DNA of 14,668 bases from Actinomycetota bacterium (GCA_019243975.1 JAFATL010000668.1:1-14668); one strand, 5' to 3'. Shown: positions 1 through 8,659, numbered from the stretch's first letter. Notes: generated by a model from the letters alone, not told the origin. Numbers and translations are program-made.

Positions 1-1338
1 CACCTCGCACAGCGCGATCGGGGTCTGGGCCAGGTGGCCGTCGGCGAAGCGGATGGCGTGGAAGGAGTCCTTCCACCCCTGGTTGGCGATGCCCCGGTCG
101 GAGGTGCGCTGGTACTCGACGTACCCGTCGCCGTCGGCGTCGCCGTACTCCTCGATCCACTGCATCGCCCGGTCGGCGTGGGGCAGCAACTGGTCGACGG
201 CTTCGCGAGCCAAGCCCCAGCGGCGCAGCTCGCCGAGGAGCATCACGAACAGCGGCGTGGCGTCGGCGGTGCCGTAGTACACCTTGCCGCCGCCGAGTGA
301 TAGTGACGACGCGTCGCCGAAGCGCATCTCGTGCAGGATGCGACCGGGCTCCTCCTCGTTGCGGGGATCGACCTGCTCACCCTGGAAGCGGGCCAGCGTC
401 TGCAGCACACCGAGGGCGAGGTCGGGGTCGACGATCAACGCCATCCAGGACGTGAGCAACGAGTCGCGCCCGAACAACGTCATGAACCACGGCGCGCCGG
501 CGGCCACCACGACGCGCTCGGGGAAGTCGGGGTCGAAGATGCGCAGAGCGCCGAGGTCCTCGGCGCCGCGCGCGATGACGGCCTCCAACGGCGCGTGGTC
601 GGTCTCGACCATCGGGATCTCGCGGCGCCAGCGCTGCAGGCGCTCGACCGGCGTGGCCCGCTCGACGGGTTGCCCGCACTTGTAGCGGGGCTCGATCTCC
701 TCGTCGTCGATCGCCGGCGTCACCTGAATGCACGTCGACCACTCGCCATGGTCGGGGACGATCACCTCGTAGGTGACCAGGTTCCCCGCGATCGAGCACG
801 GCTCGCTGAAGCTGACGCGTGTGCCGCGCTTGGTGGCGCCCTTCTGGTAGCGGAACACCAGCTGGTTGTCGGTCGACTCATAGGTGTGTTCGCCCGTCGG
901 GGCGACGCGGCCTTCCTTCACCGCGAACAGGTCGGCGAAGTCGGCGTCGACCAGCAGCTCGAGAGAGCAGAAGGCGGGCTCGTCGCCGTAGTTGCGGATG
1001 TGGAGGTCCTCGCGCATGCCCCGCCCGATGTGGCGGTACCGGAAGATGACCAGTGGGCTGTCGGCCCGGCCCGGGCGGGGCCGGGTGCGGCTGACGAGGA
1101 TGCCGGTGAACGGCTCGGGAATGGCGGCGCTGAGCGGCTCGGGCTGCTGGCCGTTGACGCGCAGCTCGAACCGCGAGAGGAAGCGCGTGTCCCGGAAGAA
1201 GAGACCCTGCGGGGAGCCCGGGAACATGTCGCCGGCCCGTCCGGAGATCGAAAACGACGACCCCTCGACCAGATTGATCGATGTCCCGGGTTGGCCCAGC
1301 GAGACACTCTCACCGGCGAGGTTCCACGGGTCGGACAT
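1..1338 (-). CDS. Glycogen debranching enzyme (amylo-alpha-1,6-glucosidase), C-terminus cut by window edge
   Basis: Predicted cytoplasmic enzyme that hydrolyses alpha-1,6 branch points in glycogen-like glucans. 446 codons are visible, starting MSDPWNLAG, and the frame stays open to base 1, so the C-terminal part of the catalytic domain is missing. Residues from about 15 to 230 look like the N-terminal beta-rich domain of bacterial debranching enzymes (start-proximal SFSISGRAGDMFPGSPQGLF, then FRDTRFLSRFELRVNG). The (alpha/alpha)6-barrel glucosidase domain follows, with WFMTLFGRDS (FGRD at 289-292), WIEEYGDADGDGYVEY (from W394) and GWKDSFH (W422-K423-D424), all typical of the amylo-alpha-1,6-glucosidase family. 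It is divergent from sufC with 73 bases between the start codons. No Shine-Dalgarno is seen before the ATG. Family assignment is firm; the exact glucan substrate is inferred. Confidence 0.9.
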   Translation of the reverse strand, partial: MSDPWNLAGESVSLGQPGTSINLVEGSSFSISGRAGDMFPGSPQGLFFRDTRFLSRFELRVNGQQPEPLSAAIPEPFTGILVSRTRPRPGRADSPLVIFRYRHIGRGMREDLHIRNYGDEPAFCSLELLVDADFADLFAVKEGRVAPTGEHTYESTDNQLVFRYQKGATKRGTRVSFSEPCSIAGNLVTYEVIVPDHGEWSTCIQVTPAIDDEEIEPRYKCGQPVERATPVERLQRWRREIPMVETDHAPLEAVIARGAEDLGALRIFDPDFPERVVVAAGAPWFMTLFGRDSLLTSWMALIVDPDLALGVLQTLARFQGEQVDPRNEEEPGRILHEMRFGDASSLSLGGGKVYYGTADATPLFVMLLGELRRWGLAREAVDQLLPHADRAMQWIEEYGDADGDGYVEYQRTSDRGIANQGWKDSFHAIRFADGHLAQTPIALCEV

Positions 1339-1347
1339 GGGTCCGCG

Positions 1348-1353
1348 AGCCTA
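1348..1353 (-). promoter_or_regulatory. Candidate -10 box (TAGGCT) of the debranching-enzyme gene
   Basis: On the minus strand TAGGCT lies 9 bases before the ATG at 1338, and no Shine-Dalgarno is present. This fits the TAnnnT box of actinobacterial leaderless promoters. No good -35 box is seen; a weak call based on position only. Confidence 0.25.
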
Positions 1354-1397
1354 CAGAAATCGGTCGACCAGGATTTCTCCTACCTCCGTAGTGCTAA

Positions 1398-1403
1398 TAC
1401 AAT
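1398..1403 (+). promoter_or_regulatory. Candidate -10 box (TACAAT) of the sufC-sufS-sufU operon
   Basis: TACAAT ends 8 bases before the GTG at 1412, so transcription would begin at or within a base or two of the start codon (leaderless). The purine-rich GAGAGG at 1404-1409 is only 2 bases from the GTG, too close to be a good ribosome site. A possible -35 (TTCTCC, 1375-1380, 17-bp spacer) is weak. Confidence 0.4.
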
Positions 1404-1411
1404 GAGAGGTC

Positions 1412-2151
<740 letters not shown>

Positions 2152-2164
<13 letters not shown>

Positions 2165-3384
2165 ATGTTGCGCGTCTGAAGAAAGACTTCCCGATCTTCG
2201 ATTCCGACATCAACGGGAAGCGCCTCGTGTACCTCGACTCGGCGTCGTCGTCACAGAAGCCGCGCGCCGTGCTCGACGCCATGGAGCATTACTACGAGTC
2301 GACCCACGCCAACGTGCACCGCGGCCAGTACGAGATCGCGGTGCAGGCGACCGAGCTGTTCGAAGAGGCGCGGGCCAAGGTGCAGGGCTTCATCAACGCC
2401 GGCTCCACGCGCGAGATCGTCTTCGCCAAGAACGTCACCGAGGCGATGAACCTGGTGGCCAACTCGTGGGGCCGCGCCAACCTCGGCCCCGACGACGCCA
2501 TCCTGCTCACCCACATGGAGCACCACGCCAACATCGTCCCGTGGCAGATCCTGCAGCAGCAGATCGGCTTCGAGATCCGCTGGCTGCCGCTCACGCCCGA
2601 CTACCAGCTCGACCTCACCGACCTCGACCGGCTGGTCGACGGCGTGAAGTTGGTCGGCGTCACCGCCATGTCCAACGTGCTGGGCACCCTCACGCCCGTT
2701 CGCCGCATCACCGACGCCGCCCACGCAGCCGGCGCCGTGGCCCTCGTCGACGCCGCCCAGTACGTCCCCCACCTCGTCACCGACGTCGCCGGTCTGGGCG
2801 CCGACTTCCTCGGCTTCACCGGCCACAAGATGCTCGGCCCCACTGGCATCGGCGTGCTGTGGGCGCGCGAGGAGCTGCTCGACGCCATGCCGCCGTTCCT
2901 CGGCGGGGGCGAGATGATCCGCGACGTGCGCCTCGACGGGTTCGAGCCCAGCGAGCTGCCGTGGAAGTTCGAGGCGGGCACGCCGCCCATCGCCGAGGCC
3001 ATCGGGCTGGGCGCGGCGGTCGACTACCTCAACGGTGTCGGCATGCAGGCCATCCGCCAGCACGAGATCGCCCTCACCCAGTACGCCCTCGACGCCCTCA
3101 GCAACCGCTACGGCGACGACATCACCATCTACGGCCCCACCGACGCCGAGTTCCGGGGCGGCGTGATCTCGTTCTCCTTCAAGGGCATCCACCCCCACGA
3201 CCTCTCGCAGGTGCTCGACCAGTCGGGCGTCTGCGTCCGGGCCGGTCACCACTGCGCCAAGCCCCTGATGCGATGCCTGCAGGTCGGGGCCACTGCCCGC
3301 GCCTCGCTGTACCTCTACAACGACGAGAGCGACGTCGACGCGCTGGTCGACACGCTGGCGAACGCCGAATCCCTCTTCCTCTAA
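2152..3384 (+). CDS. sufS: SufS, group II cysteine desulfurase
   Basis: PLP-dependent enzyme that removes sulfur from L-cysteine, giving alanine and an enzyme-bound persulfide passed to SufU. 410 aa, as expected. Seen in the sequence: N-terminal DFPIFDSDINGKRLVYLDSA typical of the SufS/CsdA class; THMEHHANIVPW; DAAQYVPH; PLP-binding lysine K226 in FTGHKMLGPTG; catalytic C368 in RAGHHCAKPLM. That last motif marks group II desulfurases. The ATG at 2152 lies inside the end of sufC (13-base overlap), preceded by GGAG/AAGGGA around 2133-2143, a reasonable ribosome site. sufU follows after 15 bases, forming the standard SufS-SufU sulfur-transfer pair. No frameshift or missing catalytic residue is seen. 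Confidence 0.96.
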
Positions 3385-3399
3385 GGTGCCTGACTGAAG

Positions 3400-3891
3400 A
3401 TGCCGGGACTCGAAGACCTCTACCGAGAGATCATCCTCGACCACTACCGCAACCCGCGGAACCGGGGTGAGCTGCCCACGCCCCCGGCCCACCGGGTCGA
3501 GGGGTTCAACCCGCTGTGCGGCGACGAGATCGTCGTCTACCTCACCGTCGACGACGGCGTCGTCACCGACCTCAAGATCGGCGGGCAGGGCTGCTCGATC
3601 AGCCAGTCGTCGGCGTCGATGATGTCGGCGGCGGTGAAGGGCAAGACGGTCGAAGAGGCCCGCGCCCTCATTCGGGCCTTCAAGGGGATGATGTCGATCC
3701 ACGAGCAGCGCCTCGACGGTGAGGGCGAGCCCACCGAAGCAGAGGCGGCCGCCGACGCGGGCGTGAAGCTGGGCGACCTCGAGGCCCTGCAGGGCGTCGT
3801 GAAGTTCCCCGTTCGCATCAAGTGCGCCACCCTGTCGTGGAACACGTTGGGCCAAGGGCTCGACGAAGTCGCCGCAACCGCCTCCCGGTAG
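3400..3891 (+). CDS. sufU: SufU, zinc-dependent sulfur-transfer protein for SufS
   Basis: IscU-fold protein that, in Gram-positive bacteria and actinobacteria, accepts persulfide sulfur from SufS and delivers it to the SufBCD scaffold. 163 aa. Conserved ligands are all present: C40 and D42 in NPLCGDEI, C65 in GQGCSISQSSASMM and C142 in RIKCATLSW. The roughly 20-residue segment between about 107 and 130 (GEGEPTEAEAAADAGVKLGD) is the insertion that separates SufU from IscU; the IscU-specific histidine beside the third cysteine is replaced by lysine (K141), as in SufU. The start is the ATG at 3400, preceded at some distance by AAGGTG (3383-3388). It is the third gene of the sufC-sufS-sufU operon. 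Assignment is firm. Confidence 0.95.
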   Translation: MPGLEDLYREIILDHYRNPRNRGELPTPPAHRVEGFNPLCGDEIVVYLTVDDGVVTDLKIGGQGCSISQSSASMMSAAVKGKTVEEARALIRAFKGMMSIHEQRLDGEGEPTEAEAAADAGVKLGDLEALQGVVKFPVRIKCATLSWNTLGQGLDEVAATASR

Positions 3892-3904
3892 CGCGCCGGC
3901 TGGC

Positions 3905-3910
3905 TATCGT
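3905..3910 (+). promoter_or_regulatory. Candidate -10 box (TATCGT) before the ferredoxin gene
   Basis: TATCGT sits 8 bases before the ferredoxin ATG, in the 27-base gap after sufU, and no Shine-Dalgarno precedes that ATG. It could give a leaderless transcript for ferredoxin, reductase and amidase independent of, or in addition to, read-through from sufU. No -35 is recognisable. Confidence 0.3.
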
Positions 3911-3918
3911 GCCCGCCC

Positions 3919-4110
3919 ATGCGGATCGTCGTTGATTTCGATGTGTGCATGAGCAACGCCGTGTGCATGGGCCTGGCACCTGAGGTGTTCGAGGTCCGCG
4001 ACGACGGCTACCTCTACATCCTCGACGAGACACCGCCCGAGGAGCTCCGCGCCAAGGTGCAGCAGGCCGAGCGGGCCTGCCCCACCCAGGCCATCAAGAT
4101 CGAGGAGTAG
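3919..4110 (+). CDS. Small 3Fe-4S-type ferredoxin
   Basis: Soluble one-electron carrier of 63 aa. Three cysteines are placed as in the [3Fe-4S] ferredoxins common in actinobacteria: C10 and C16 (CMSNAVC, spacing C-x5-C) and C54 followed by proline (ACPTQAI). The position that carries the fourth cysteine in [4Fe-4S] relatives is asparagine (N13). The segment LAPEVFEVRDDGYL matches ferredoxins that usually serve cytochrome P450s. It lies 27 bases after sufU and directly abuts the reductase gene (its TAG ends at 4110, the reductase TTG begins at 4111), so the two are surely partners. No P450 is encoded here; the electron acceptor is unknown, and Fe-S assembly is one possibility given the neighbours. 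Confidence 0.88.
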   Translation: MRIVVDFDVCMSNAVCMGLAPEVFEVRDDGYLYILDETPPEELRAKVQQAERACPTQAIKIEE

Positions 4111-5283
4111 TTGGACCGGATCGTCGTCGTCGGCGGCGGGCTGGCCGGCATCCGTGCCGCCGAAGCCCTGCGCCGGGGCGGGCACACCGGGCAGCTCACC
4201 CTCGTCGGCGAGGAGACGCACTTCCCGCCCTACGACCGGCCGCCGTTGTCGAAGCAGCTGCTGGCGGGAACGTGGGATCTGGACCGGGTCCTCTTGCGAG
4301 TGGAAGACGGCCTCGAGCTCGACCTGAAGCTCGGTCGGAGAGCTACGTCGCTCGACGCGCGGGGCAAGCGGCTCACGCTCGACGGTGGTGAGGAGCTGTC
4401 GTACGACGGCCTGGTGATCGCTACGGGCGCGACGCCCCGACACCTGCCCGCCGCGGCCGACCACGGCGGCGTGTTCGTGCTGCGGACGTTGGAGGACTGC
4501 CTGGCGCTGCGTGACGCGCTGACGGGCTCGCCGCGGGTCGCCGTCGTGGGCGCGGGCTTCATCGGGTGCGAGGTGGCGGCCACCTGCCGGCAACTCGGCC
4601 TCGATGTCACGATCGTCGAGTTCCTGCCGCTGCCGCTGGTGCGGGTCGTCGGCCCGGTCATCGGCGAGGCGTGCGCGGAGCTGCATCGCGACAACGGCGT
4701 GAAGCTGATGCTGGGCGTCGGCGTGGCCGGCGTCGAGGGCCACACGCGCGTCGAGCGACTGTCGCTGGCCGACGGCACGACGGTCGACGCCGACGTCGTC
4801 GTCGTGGGCATCGGCGTGTCGCCCAACACGGAGTGGCTGGAGGAGTCGGGGCTGACCCTCGACAACGGCATCGTGTGCGACGAGACGTGCGCGGCGGTCG
4901 GCGTCGACGGCGTCGTGGCCACCGGCGACATCGCCCGCTGGCCCAACCCGCGGTTTGGCGCCGTCATGCGCATCGAGCACTGGACCAACGCGGCCGAACA
5001 GGCCGAGGCAGCCGCGGCGACGTTGCTGGCGGGTCCGGGCTCGGCGCAACCGTTCGGGCCCATCCCCTACTTCTGGAGCGACCAGTACGACGTGAAGTAC
5101 GCGTCGGTCGGCATGATCGGCCCCGACGACGACGTCGAGGTCGTGGAGGGCTCGGTCGAAGACCGGAAGTTCGTGGCCACCTACACGCAGGGCGGAAAGC
5201 TCGTGGGCGCGTTCTCATGCAACCACCCCCGGGCCCTGATGCAATGGCGCAAGCAGATCGAGGAGCTGACGGCGCTGACGTGA
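4111..5283 (+). CDS. NAD(P)H-dependent ferredoxin reductase (FAD, rubredoxin/BphA4-type)
   Basis: Flavoprotein that moves electrons from NAD(P)H to the adjacent ferredoxin. 390 aa. Domain order: FAD-binding GGGLAG (G8-x-G10-x-x-G13), YDRPPLSK (41-48), IATGATPR (103-110), NAD-binding VVGAGFIGCE (G147-x-G149-x-x-G152) with acidic E170 at the end of the second strand (favouring NADH, inferred), ATGDIARWPNP (270-280), RIEHWTNAAEQ, then a C-terminal reductase domain with YFWSDQYDVK (320-329). This is the oxygenase-coupled NADH:ferredoxin reductase architecture at normal length. The start is a TTG immediately after the ferredoxin stop, with AGGAG at 4103-4107; the GGG dinucleotide fold begins 7 residues later, so no later start is possible. 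The stop overlaps the amidase start by 4 bases (GTGA). Confidence 0.92.
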   Translation: MDRIVVVGGGLAGIRAAEALRRGGHTGQLTLVGEETHFPPYDRPPLSKQLLAGTWDLDRVLLRVEDGLELDLKLGRRATSLDARGKRLTLDGGEELSYDGLVIATGATPRHLPAAADHGGVFVLRTLEDCLALRDALTGSPRVAVVGAGFIGCEVAATCRQLGLDVTIVEFLPLPLVRVVGPVIGEACAELHRDNGVKLMLGVGVAGVEGHTRVERLSLADGTTVDADVVVVGIGVSPNTEWLEESGLTLDNGIVCDETCAAVGVDGVVATGDIARWPNPRFGAVMRIEHWTNAAEQAEAAAATLLAGPGSAQPFGPIPYFWSDQYDVKYASVGMIGPDDDVEVVEGSVEDRKFVATYTQGGKLVGAFSCNHPRALMQWRKQIEELTALT

Positions 5284-6386
5284 CGGCCACCTTCATCACG
5301 GAGCTCGAGGCGACCGGCGACGGCCCCCGGCTGGCGGTGAAGGACATCATCGACGTGGCAGGTGTGCCCACGACCGCGGGCAGCAAGGTGGTGGCGGAGG
5401 ACGCGCGGCCTGCGGCCACCGACGCGGCGTGCATGGCCGGGGCCCGGGCTGCGAAGGCGCGCATCGTCGGCAAGGCGAACCTGCACGAACTGGCCTTTGG
5501 CGGCGGCGGCGTGAATCCGCACTTCGGCACGCCGGTGAACCCGATCGACCCAGGACGCGTGCCGGGCGGATCGTCGAGCGGGTCGGCGGTGGCGGTGGCC
5601 AACGGCGACGCCGATGTCGCTTACGGCTCCGACTCAGGCGGCTCGATCCGCACGCCGGCCGCGTGCTGCGGTGTGTGCGGTCTCAAGACAACCTTCGGCC
5701 GCGTGCCGCTGGAGGGTGTCTGGCCGCTCGCCCCCAGCCTCGACACGGTTGGACCGATGGCGGCGACCGTCGCCGGCCTCGTGCTCGGCATGCAGCTGCT
5801 CGAGCCCGGGTTCGTCCCGGCCGACGACGTACCGGATGGGGTCGGGCACGTGGCCTCCAGCGCCGATCCGGTCATCAGCACTGCCATCGCCCACGCCCTC
5901 CGCCGCGCCGAGCTGCGCGTCGACGAGGTCGTCATCTCGGGCTGGGCTGACGCGTGGGACGCGGGCGACAAGCTCCTCGTGAGCGAGGCGGCTCGCTCCA
6001 ACGGTTTCCTGTTCGAGCGCCTCGACGACCTCGACCCGCTCGTCAGCACGCGCCTGGTGCGCGGCGCATCGCTTCCCCACCACGACGTGGCCGCGGCCTA
6101 CGCGGTGAAGGACGACTGGACTGCGACCCTGTCCGCCATCGTCGAGCGCTACGGCGTACTGGCCTTGCCCACAATGGCGATGTTCCCGCCCGCCCTCGAG
6201 GAGGCCAGCGGTTTCCGGTTCAACACGTGGACGTTGCCGGTGAACGTGGCCGGCCTGCCCGCGGTGTCCATTCCCGTGCCCACGGGCGGGCGGCATCCAG
6301 CCAGCCTGCAGCTCATCGGCGCCCGCGACTCCGAGGCGACACTGCTGGCGCTGGCGGCGCGCATCGAGGCCGCCGTCGGCGGCTAG
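5280..6386 (+). CDS. Amidase-signature family hydrolase with short N-terminus
   Basis: Predicted to hydrolyse an amide (or related C-N) bond. 368 aa, against roughly 450-500 for most of the family. The Ser-cisSer-Lys triad is complete: K21 in AVKDIIDVAG, cis-serine in GGSSSGSA (97-102, S98/S99) and nucleophile S122 in SDSGGSIRTP; the family block CGVCGLKTTFGRV follows. The catalytic lysine lies only 21 residues from the start, whereas it is near residue 80 in GatA, so the usual N-terminal helical region is absent. No in-frame upstream extension is credible, because the GTG at 5280 overlaps the reductase stop (GTGA) and translational coupling fits. Near the C-terminus the TWTLPVNVAGLPAVSIPVPT core is normal. 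It is not GatA (too short, no gatB/gatC). Substrate cannot be read from the sequence. Confidence 0.9.
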   Translation: MTATFITELEATGDGPRLAVKDIIDVAGVPTTAGSKVVAEDARPAATDAACMAGARAAKARIVGKANLHELAFGGGGVNPHFGTPVNPIDPGRVPGGSSSGSAVAVANGDADVAYGSDSGGSIRTPAACCGVCGLKTTFGRVPLEGVWPLAPSLDTVGPMAATVAGLVLGMQLLEPGFVPADDVPDGVGHVASSADPVISTAIAHALRRAELRVDEVVISGWADAWDAGDKLLVSEAARSNGFLFERLDDLDPLVSTRLVRGASLPHHDVAAAYAVKDDWTATLSAIVERYGVLALPTMAMFPPALEEASGFRFNTWTLPVNVAGLPAVSIPVPTGGRHPASLQLIGARDSEATLLALAARIEAAVGG

Positions 6387-6405
6387 GTAGCAGCGGCACC
6401 CCCAC

Positions 6406-6411
6406 TAACGT
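6406..6411 (+). promoter_or_regulatory. Candidate -10 box (TAACGT) before the lyase gene
   Basis: TAACGT lies 6 bases before the ATG at 6418, in a 31-base gap without a Shine-Dalgarno. The geometry is that of an actinobacterial leaderless promoter. The -35 region is unremarkable. Confidence 0.35.
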
Positions 6412-6417
6412 CGCCGC

Positions 6418-7278
6418 ATGGACGGCAACGACCTCCGCGACCAGTTGAGCGCCGGCCCGGTGTTGATGCCCGGCGTGTGGGACGCGCTCTCGGCCCGGCT
6501 GGCGGCGGGCGCCGGGTTCGGCACCGTGTTCGTCTCCGGCTACGCCACCGCCGGGACGCAACTGGGGCTCCCCGACTTCGGCTATCTCACCCAGACCGAG
6601 ATCGCCGACGTCGCGCGGCGCGTATGCGGCGCCATCCCCGATACGTGCGTCGTCGTCGACGGCGACACCGGGTACGGCAACGCCCTCAACACGATCCGTA
6701 CCGTGCGTCTGTACGAGGACGCCGGCGCCGCCGGCATCTTCCTCGAGGACCAGGTGTGGCCCAAGCGGTGCGGCCACATGGAAGGCAAGCGGGTCGTGCC
6801 CGTGAACGAGTGGCTCTCGAAGCTGGAGGCCGCGTTGTCGACACGCAAGGCGTTGTTCGTGGTGGCCCGCACCGACGCGCGCGCGGCCATCGGTGTGGAC
6901 GATGCGGTCGACCGCGCCCGACAGGCGGCCAGGCTCGGCGTCGACGCCATCTTCGTGGAGGCGCCCCAAGGCCTCGACGAGATGAAGGTGATCGCCGACG
7001 CCACGCCCAACACCATCCGCGTCGCCAACATGGTGGAAGGCGGCAAGACGCCGCTGCTCACGCCCAAGGAACTGCACGACCTCGGCTACGACCTGGTGGT
7101 GTCGCCCCTCAGCGGACTGCTGGCGGCCACCAAAGCCCTGGCCGACGCCTACGGCACGCTCCAGGCCGAAGGCACCCTGCGCGATCACCTCGAGACCGTC
7201 GTCGACTTCGACGCCTTCGGCACCGTCATCGACCTCGAGCGCCACTACGAGCTGGATGCTCGCTACCGCGCCGACTGA
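6418..7278 (+). CDS. Isocitrate lyase/PEP mutase superfamily enzyme (methylisocitrate lyase-like)
   Basis: Mg-dependent TIM-barrel enzyme of the family that makes or breaks C-C (sometimes P-C) bonds in alpha-oxyanion substrates. 286 aa, matching the short members such as 2-methylisocitrate lyase, dimethylmalate lyase and oxaloacetate decarboxylase rather than full isocitrate lyase. Visible: metal-binding DGDTGYGN (81-88), LEDQ (109-112), the signature KRCGH (116-120) with catalytic C118, ARTDAR (150-155), and EAP (about 177-179). KRCGH argues for a lyase rather than a phosphonate mutase. The neighbouring genes give no prpB/prpC/prpD context, so the substrate is open. The ATG at 6418 is the natural start (MDGNDLRDQL). 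The gene ends 12 bases before a large palindrome. Confidence 0.9.
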   Translation: MDGNDLRDQLSAGPVLMPGVWDALSARLAAGAGFGTVFVSGYATAGTQLGLPDFGYLTQTEIADVARRVCGAIPDTCVVVDGDTGYGNALNTIRTVRLYEDAGAAGIFLEDQVWPKRCGHMEGKRVVPVNEWLSKLEAALSTRKALFVVARTDARAAIGVDDAVDRARQAARLGVDAIFVEAPQGLDEMKVIADATPNTIRVANMVEGGKTPLLTPKELHDLGYDLVVSPLSGLLAATKALADAYGTLQAEGTLRDHLETVVDFDAFGTVIDLERHYELDARYRAD

Positions 7279-7290
7279 GCCCCGCCTCTG

Positions 7291-7340
7291 CGAACTCGCC
7301 ACACTTGACCGCGTATACGCGGTCAAGTGTGGCGAGTTCG
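7291..7340. repeat. 50-bp perfect palindrome (25 + 25, no loop)
   Basis: The left arm (7291-7315, beginning CGAACTCGCCACACTTGACC) is the exact reverse complement of the right arm (7316-7340), centred on GTATAC. Outside it, CCCCGC (7280-7285) can also pair with GCGGGG (7341-7346) across a 5-base bulge. No T-run follows, so it is not a canonical intrinsic terminator. It lies between the lyase stop and the MFS ribosome site (GGGGAAAG, 7343-7350), which the extended stem would partly bury. No second copy is present in the window. Confidence 0.95.
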
Positions 7341-7357
7341 GCGGGGAAAGCTGACAA

Positions 7358-8635
7358 ATGGAACTTCCGTCGTCGCTCCGGCCGCTGCGGCACCGCGACT
7401 TCGGGCTGCTGTTCTTCGCCAACACGGTGTCGAACGTCGGCACGTGGATGCAGACGATCGCGGTCGGCGCGCTGGTCGAGGGCATCACCCACCAACCGGT
7501 GTGGGCCGCCATCGTCGCCGTGGCCGCGTTCCTCCCCGTCGGGCTGATCTCACCCGTCGGCGGAGTGCTGGCTGACCGGCTCGACCGACGGATGATGTTG
7601 ATGGTCACCAACGCCATCGAGGCGGGCAACGCGACGGTGCTCGCCATCCTGGTGGCGACCGGCCACGGCACGCCCGTGCGGGTGACGCTGCTGGTCCTGC
7701 TCGAAGGCTGCGTGTCGTCGCTGCGGCTGCCGTTCCAGCAGGCGATCATCCCCGACCTCGTCCCCGACGAGGAGCTGCTCGCCGCCGCGTCCCTCGGCTC
7801 CACGCAGTACAACCTCGGGCGCGTCGTCGGCCCCGCGCTGGCCGGCATCGTGATCGTGGCCGGCGGCTACTCATGGGCGTTCGTGGTGAACGCCATCTCG
7901 TTCTTCGCGGTGATCATCGCGCTCGTCTTCATCCGGCTGCCGCGCCCGCCGGGCCACGACGGCGCCGGCGTGTGGGAAGGCATCGTCACCGGCGCCCGCA
8001 TGGCCTGGCGCGAGCCCGGCTGCCGCGCCGCCATCCAGCTCATCGGCACCGCCGCGTTCCTGGTGGCGCCGTTCATCGCCCTCATTCCGGCGAAGGCGTT
8101 GGCCCTCGTCGGTCACGACAAGCACGACATCGCCAGCGCCACTGCCGTGCTCACCACCGCCCAGGGCATCGGCGCCATCACGGGCGCGCTGCTGGTGGCG
8201 CCACTGGCCGAACGGTACGGGCGCCAGCAGACGTTGCTCGGGTATCTAGTGCTGACGCCGATCGCCGTGCTCGCCTACGCGGGCACCACCACGACGGTAT
8301 GGGCGGCGGTGACGATCGCGTTGGTCGGCGGCCTGTACATCGGGCTGCTGTCGGGACTCAACACGGTCGTGCAGATACGGGCACCGGCCGAATTCCGGGG
8401 CCGCATCCTCAGCCTGTTCTTCGTCGCCTTGGGCGTGACCTATCCCATCGGCGCCCTCGTGCAAGGCGCCATCGCCAACCACGCCGGGCTCGGACCCACC
8501 ACCGCGGTTGCAGCCGCGGTCATGGTGCTGGTGGTCATCGCTCTGCGTGCCACCCGGGCGGAGATGTTCGAGTACCTCGGCGAGCTACGAGCGCCCATCG
8601 AACCCGTGGCTCCCCCGGCGGAGTCAGTTCCGTGA
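7358..8635 (+). CDS. MFS transporter, EntS/DHA3-like exporter
   Basis: Integral membrane secondary transporter of 425 aa, probably with 12 membrane helices judging by the alternating hydrophobic segments from about residue 15 to 405. Seen: N-terminal RHRDFGLLFFANTVSNVGTW, typical of the MFS group that includes the enterobactin exporter EntS; motif A after helix 2 (GGVLADRLDRR, 68-78); QQAIIPDLVPDEELLAAASL; a second motif A-like loop APLAERYGRQ in the C-terminal half; and AEFRGRILSLFF. The ATG at 7358 is preceded by GGGGAAAG at 7343-7350, spacing 7. Substrate is unknown; multidrug or siderophore-like compounds are family possibilities only. It sits downstream of the 50-bp palindrome and converges on the serine hydrolase gene with 24 bases between the stops and no visible terminator. 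Confidence 0.9.
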   Translation: MELPSSLRPLRHRDFGLLFFANTVSNVGTWMQTIAVGALVEGITHQPVWAAIVAVAAFLPVGLISPVGGVLADRLDRRMMLMVTNAIEAGNATVLAILVATGHGTPVRVTLLVLLEGCVSSLRLPFQQAIIPDLVPDEELLAAASLGSTQYNLGRVVGPALAGIVIVAGGYSWAFVVNAISFFAVIIALVFIRLPRPPGHDGAGVWEGIVTGARMAWREPGCRAAIQLIGTAAFLVAPFIALIPAKALALVGHDKHDIASATAVLTTAQGIGAITGALLVAPLAERYGRQQTLLGYLVLTPIAVLAYAGTTTTVWAAVTIALVGGLYIGLLSGLNTVVQIRAPAEFRGRILSLFFVALGVTYPIGALVQGAIANHAGLGPTTAVAAAVMVLVVIALRATRAEMFEYLGELRAPIEPVAPPAESVP

Positions 8636-8659
8636 GGCGCGCCGAGGCACTGCGACCGG

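Noticed and set aside
1382..1410. ACCTC ... GAGGT inverted repeat before sufC as a regulator site (SufR/IscR-like)
   Set aside because: Only 5 bp per arm with 19 bases between; likely chance, and it does not resemble a known Rrf2-family site closely enough.
2251..3855. 534-codon open frame on the minus strand opposite sufS and sufU
   Set aside because: A mirror of two clearly real genes; biased composition, no recognisable domain and no ribosome site.
5280..6386. Amidase as GatA of the tRNA amidotransferase
   Set aside because: Too short, lacks the N-terminal region and has no gatC or gatB neighbour.
7279..7350. 50-bp palindrome as a canonical Rho-independent terminator
   Set aside because: No T-tract on either side; it is therefore listed as a repeat of unknown role.
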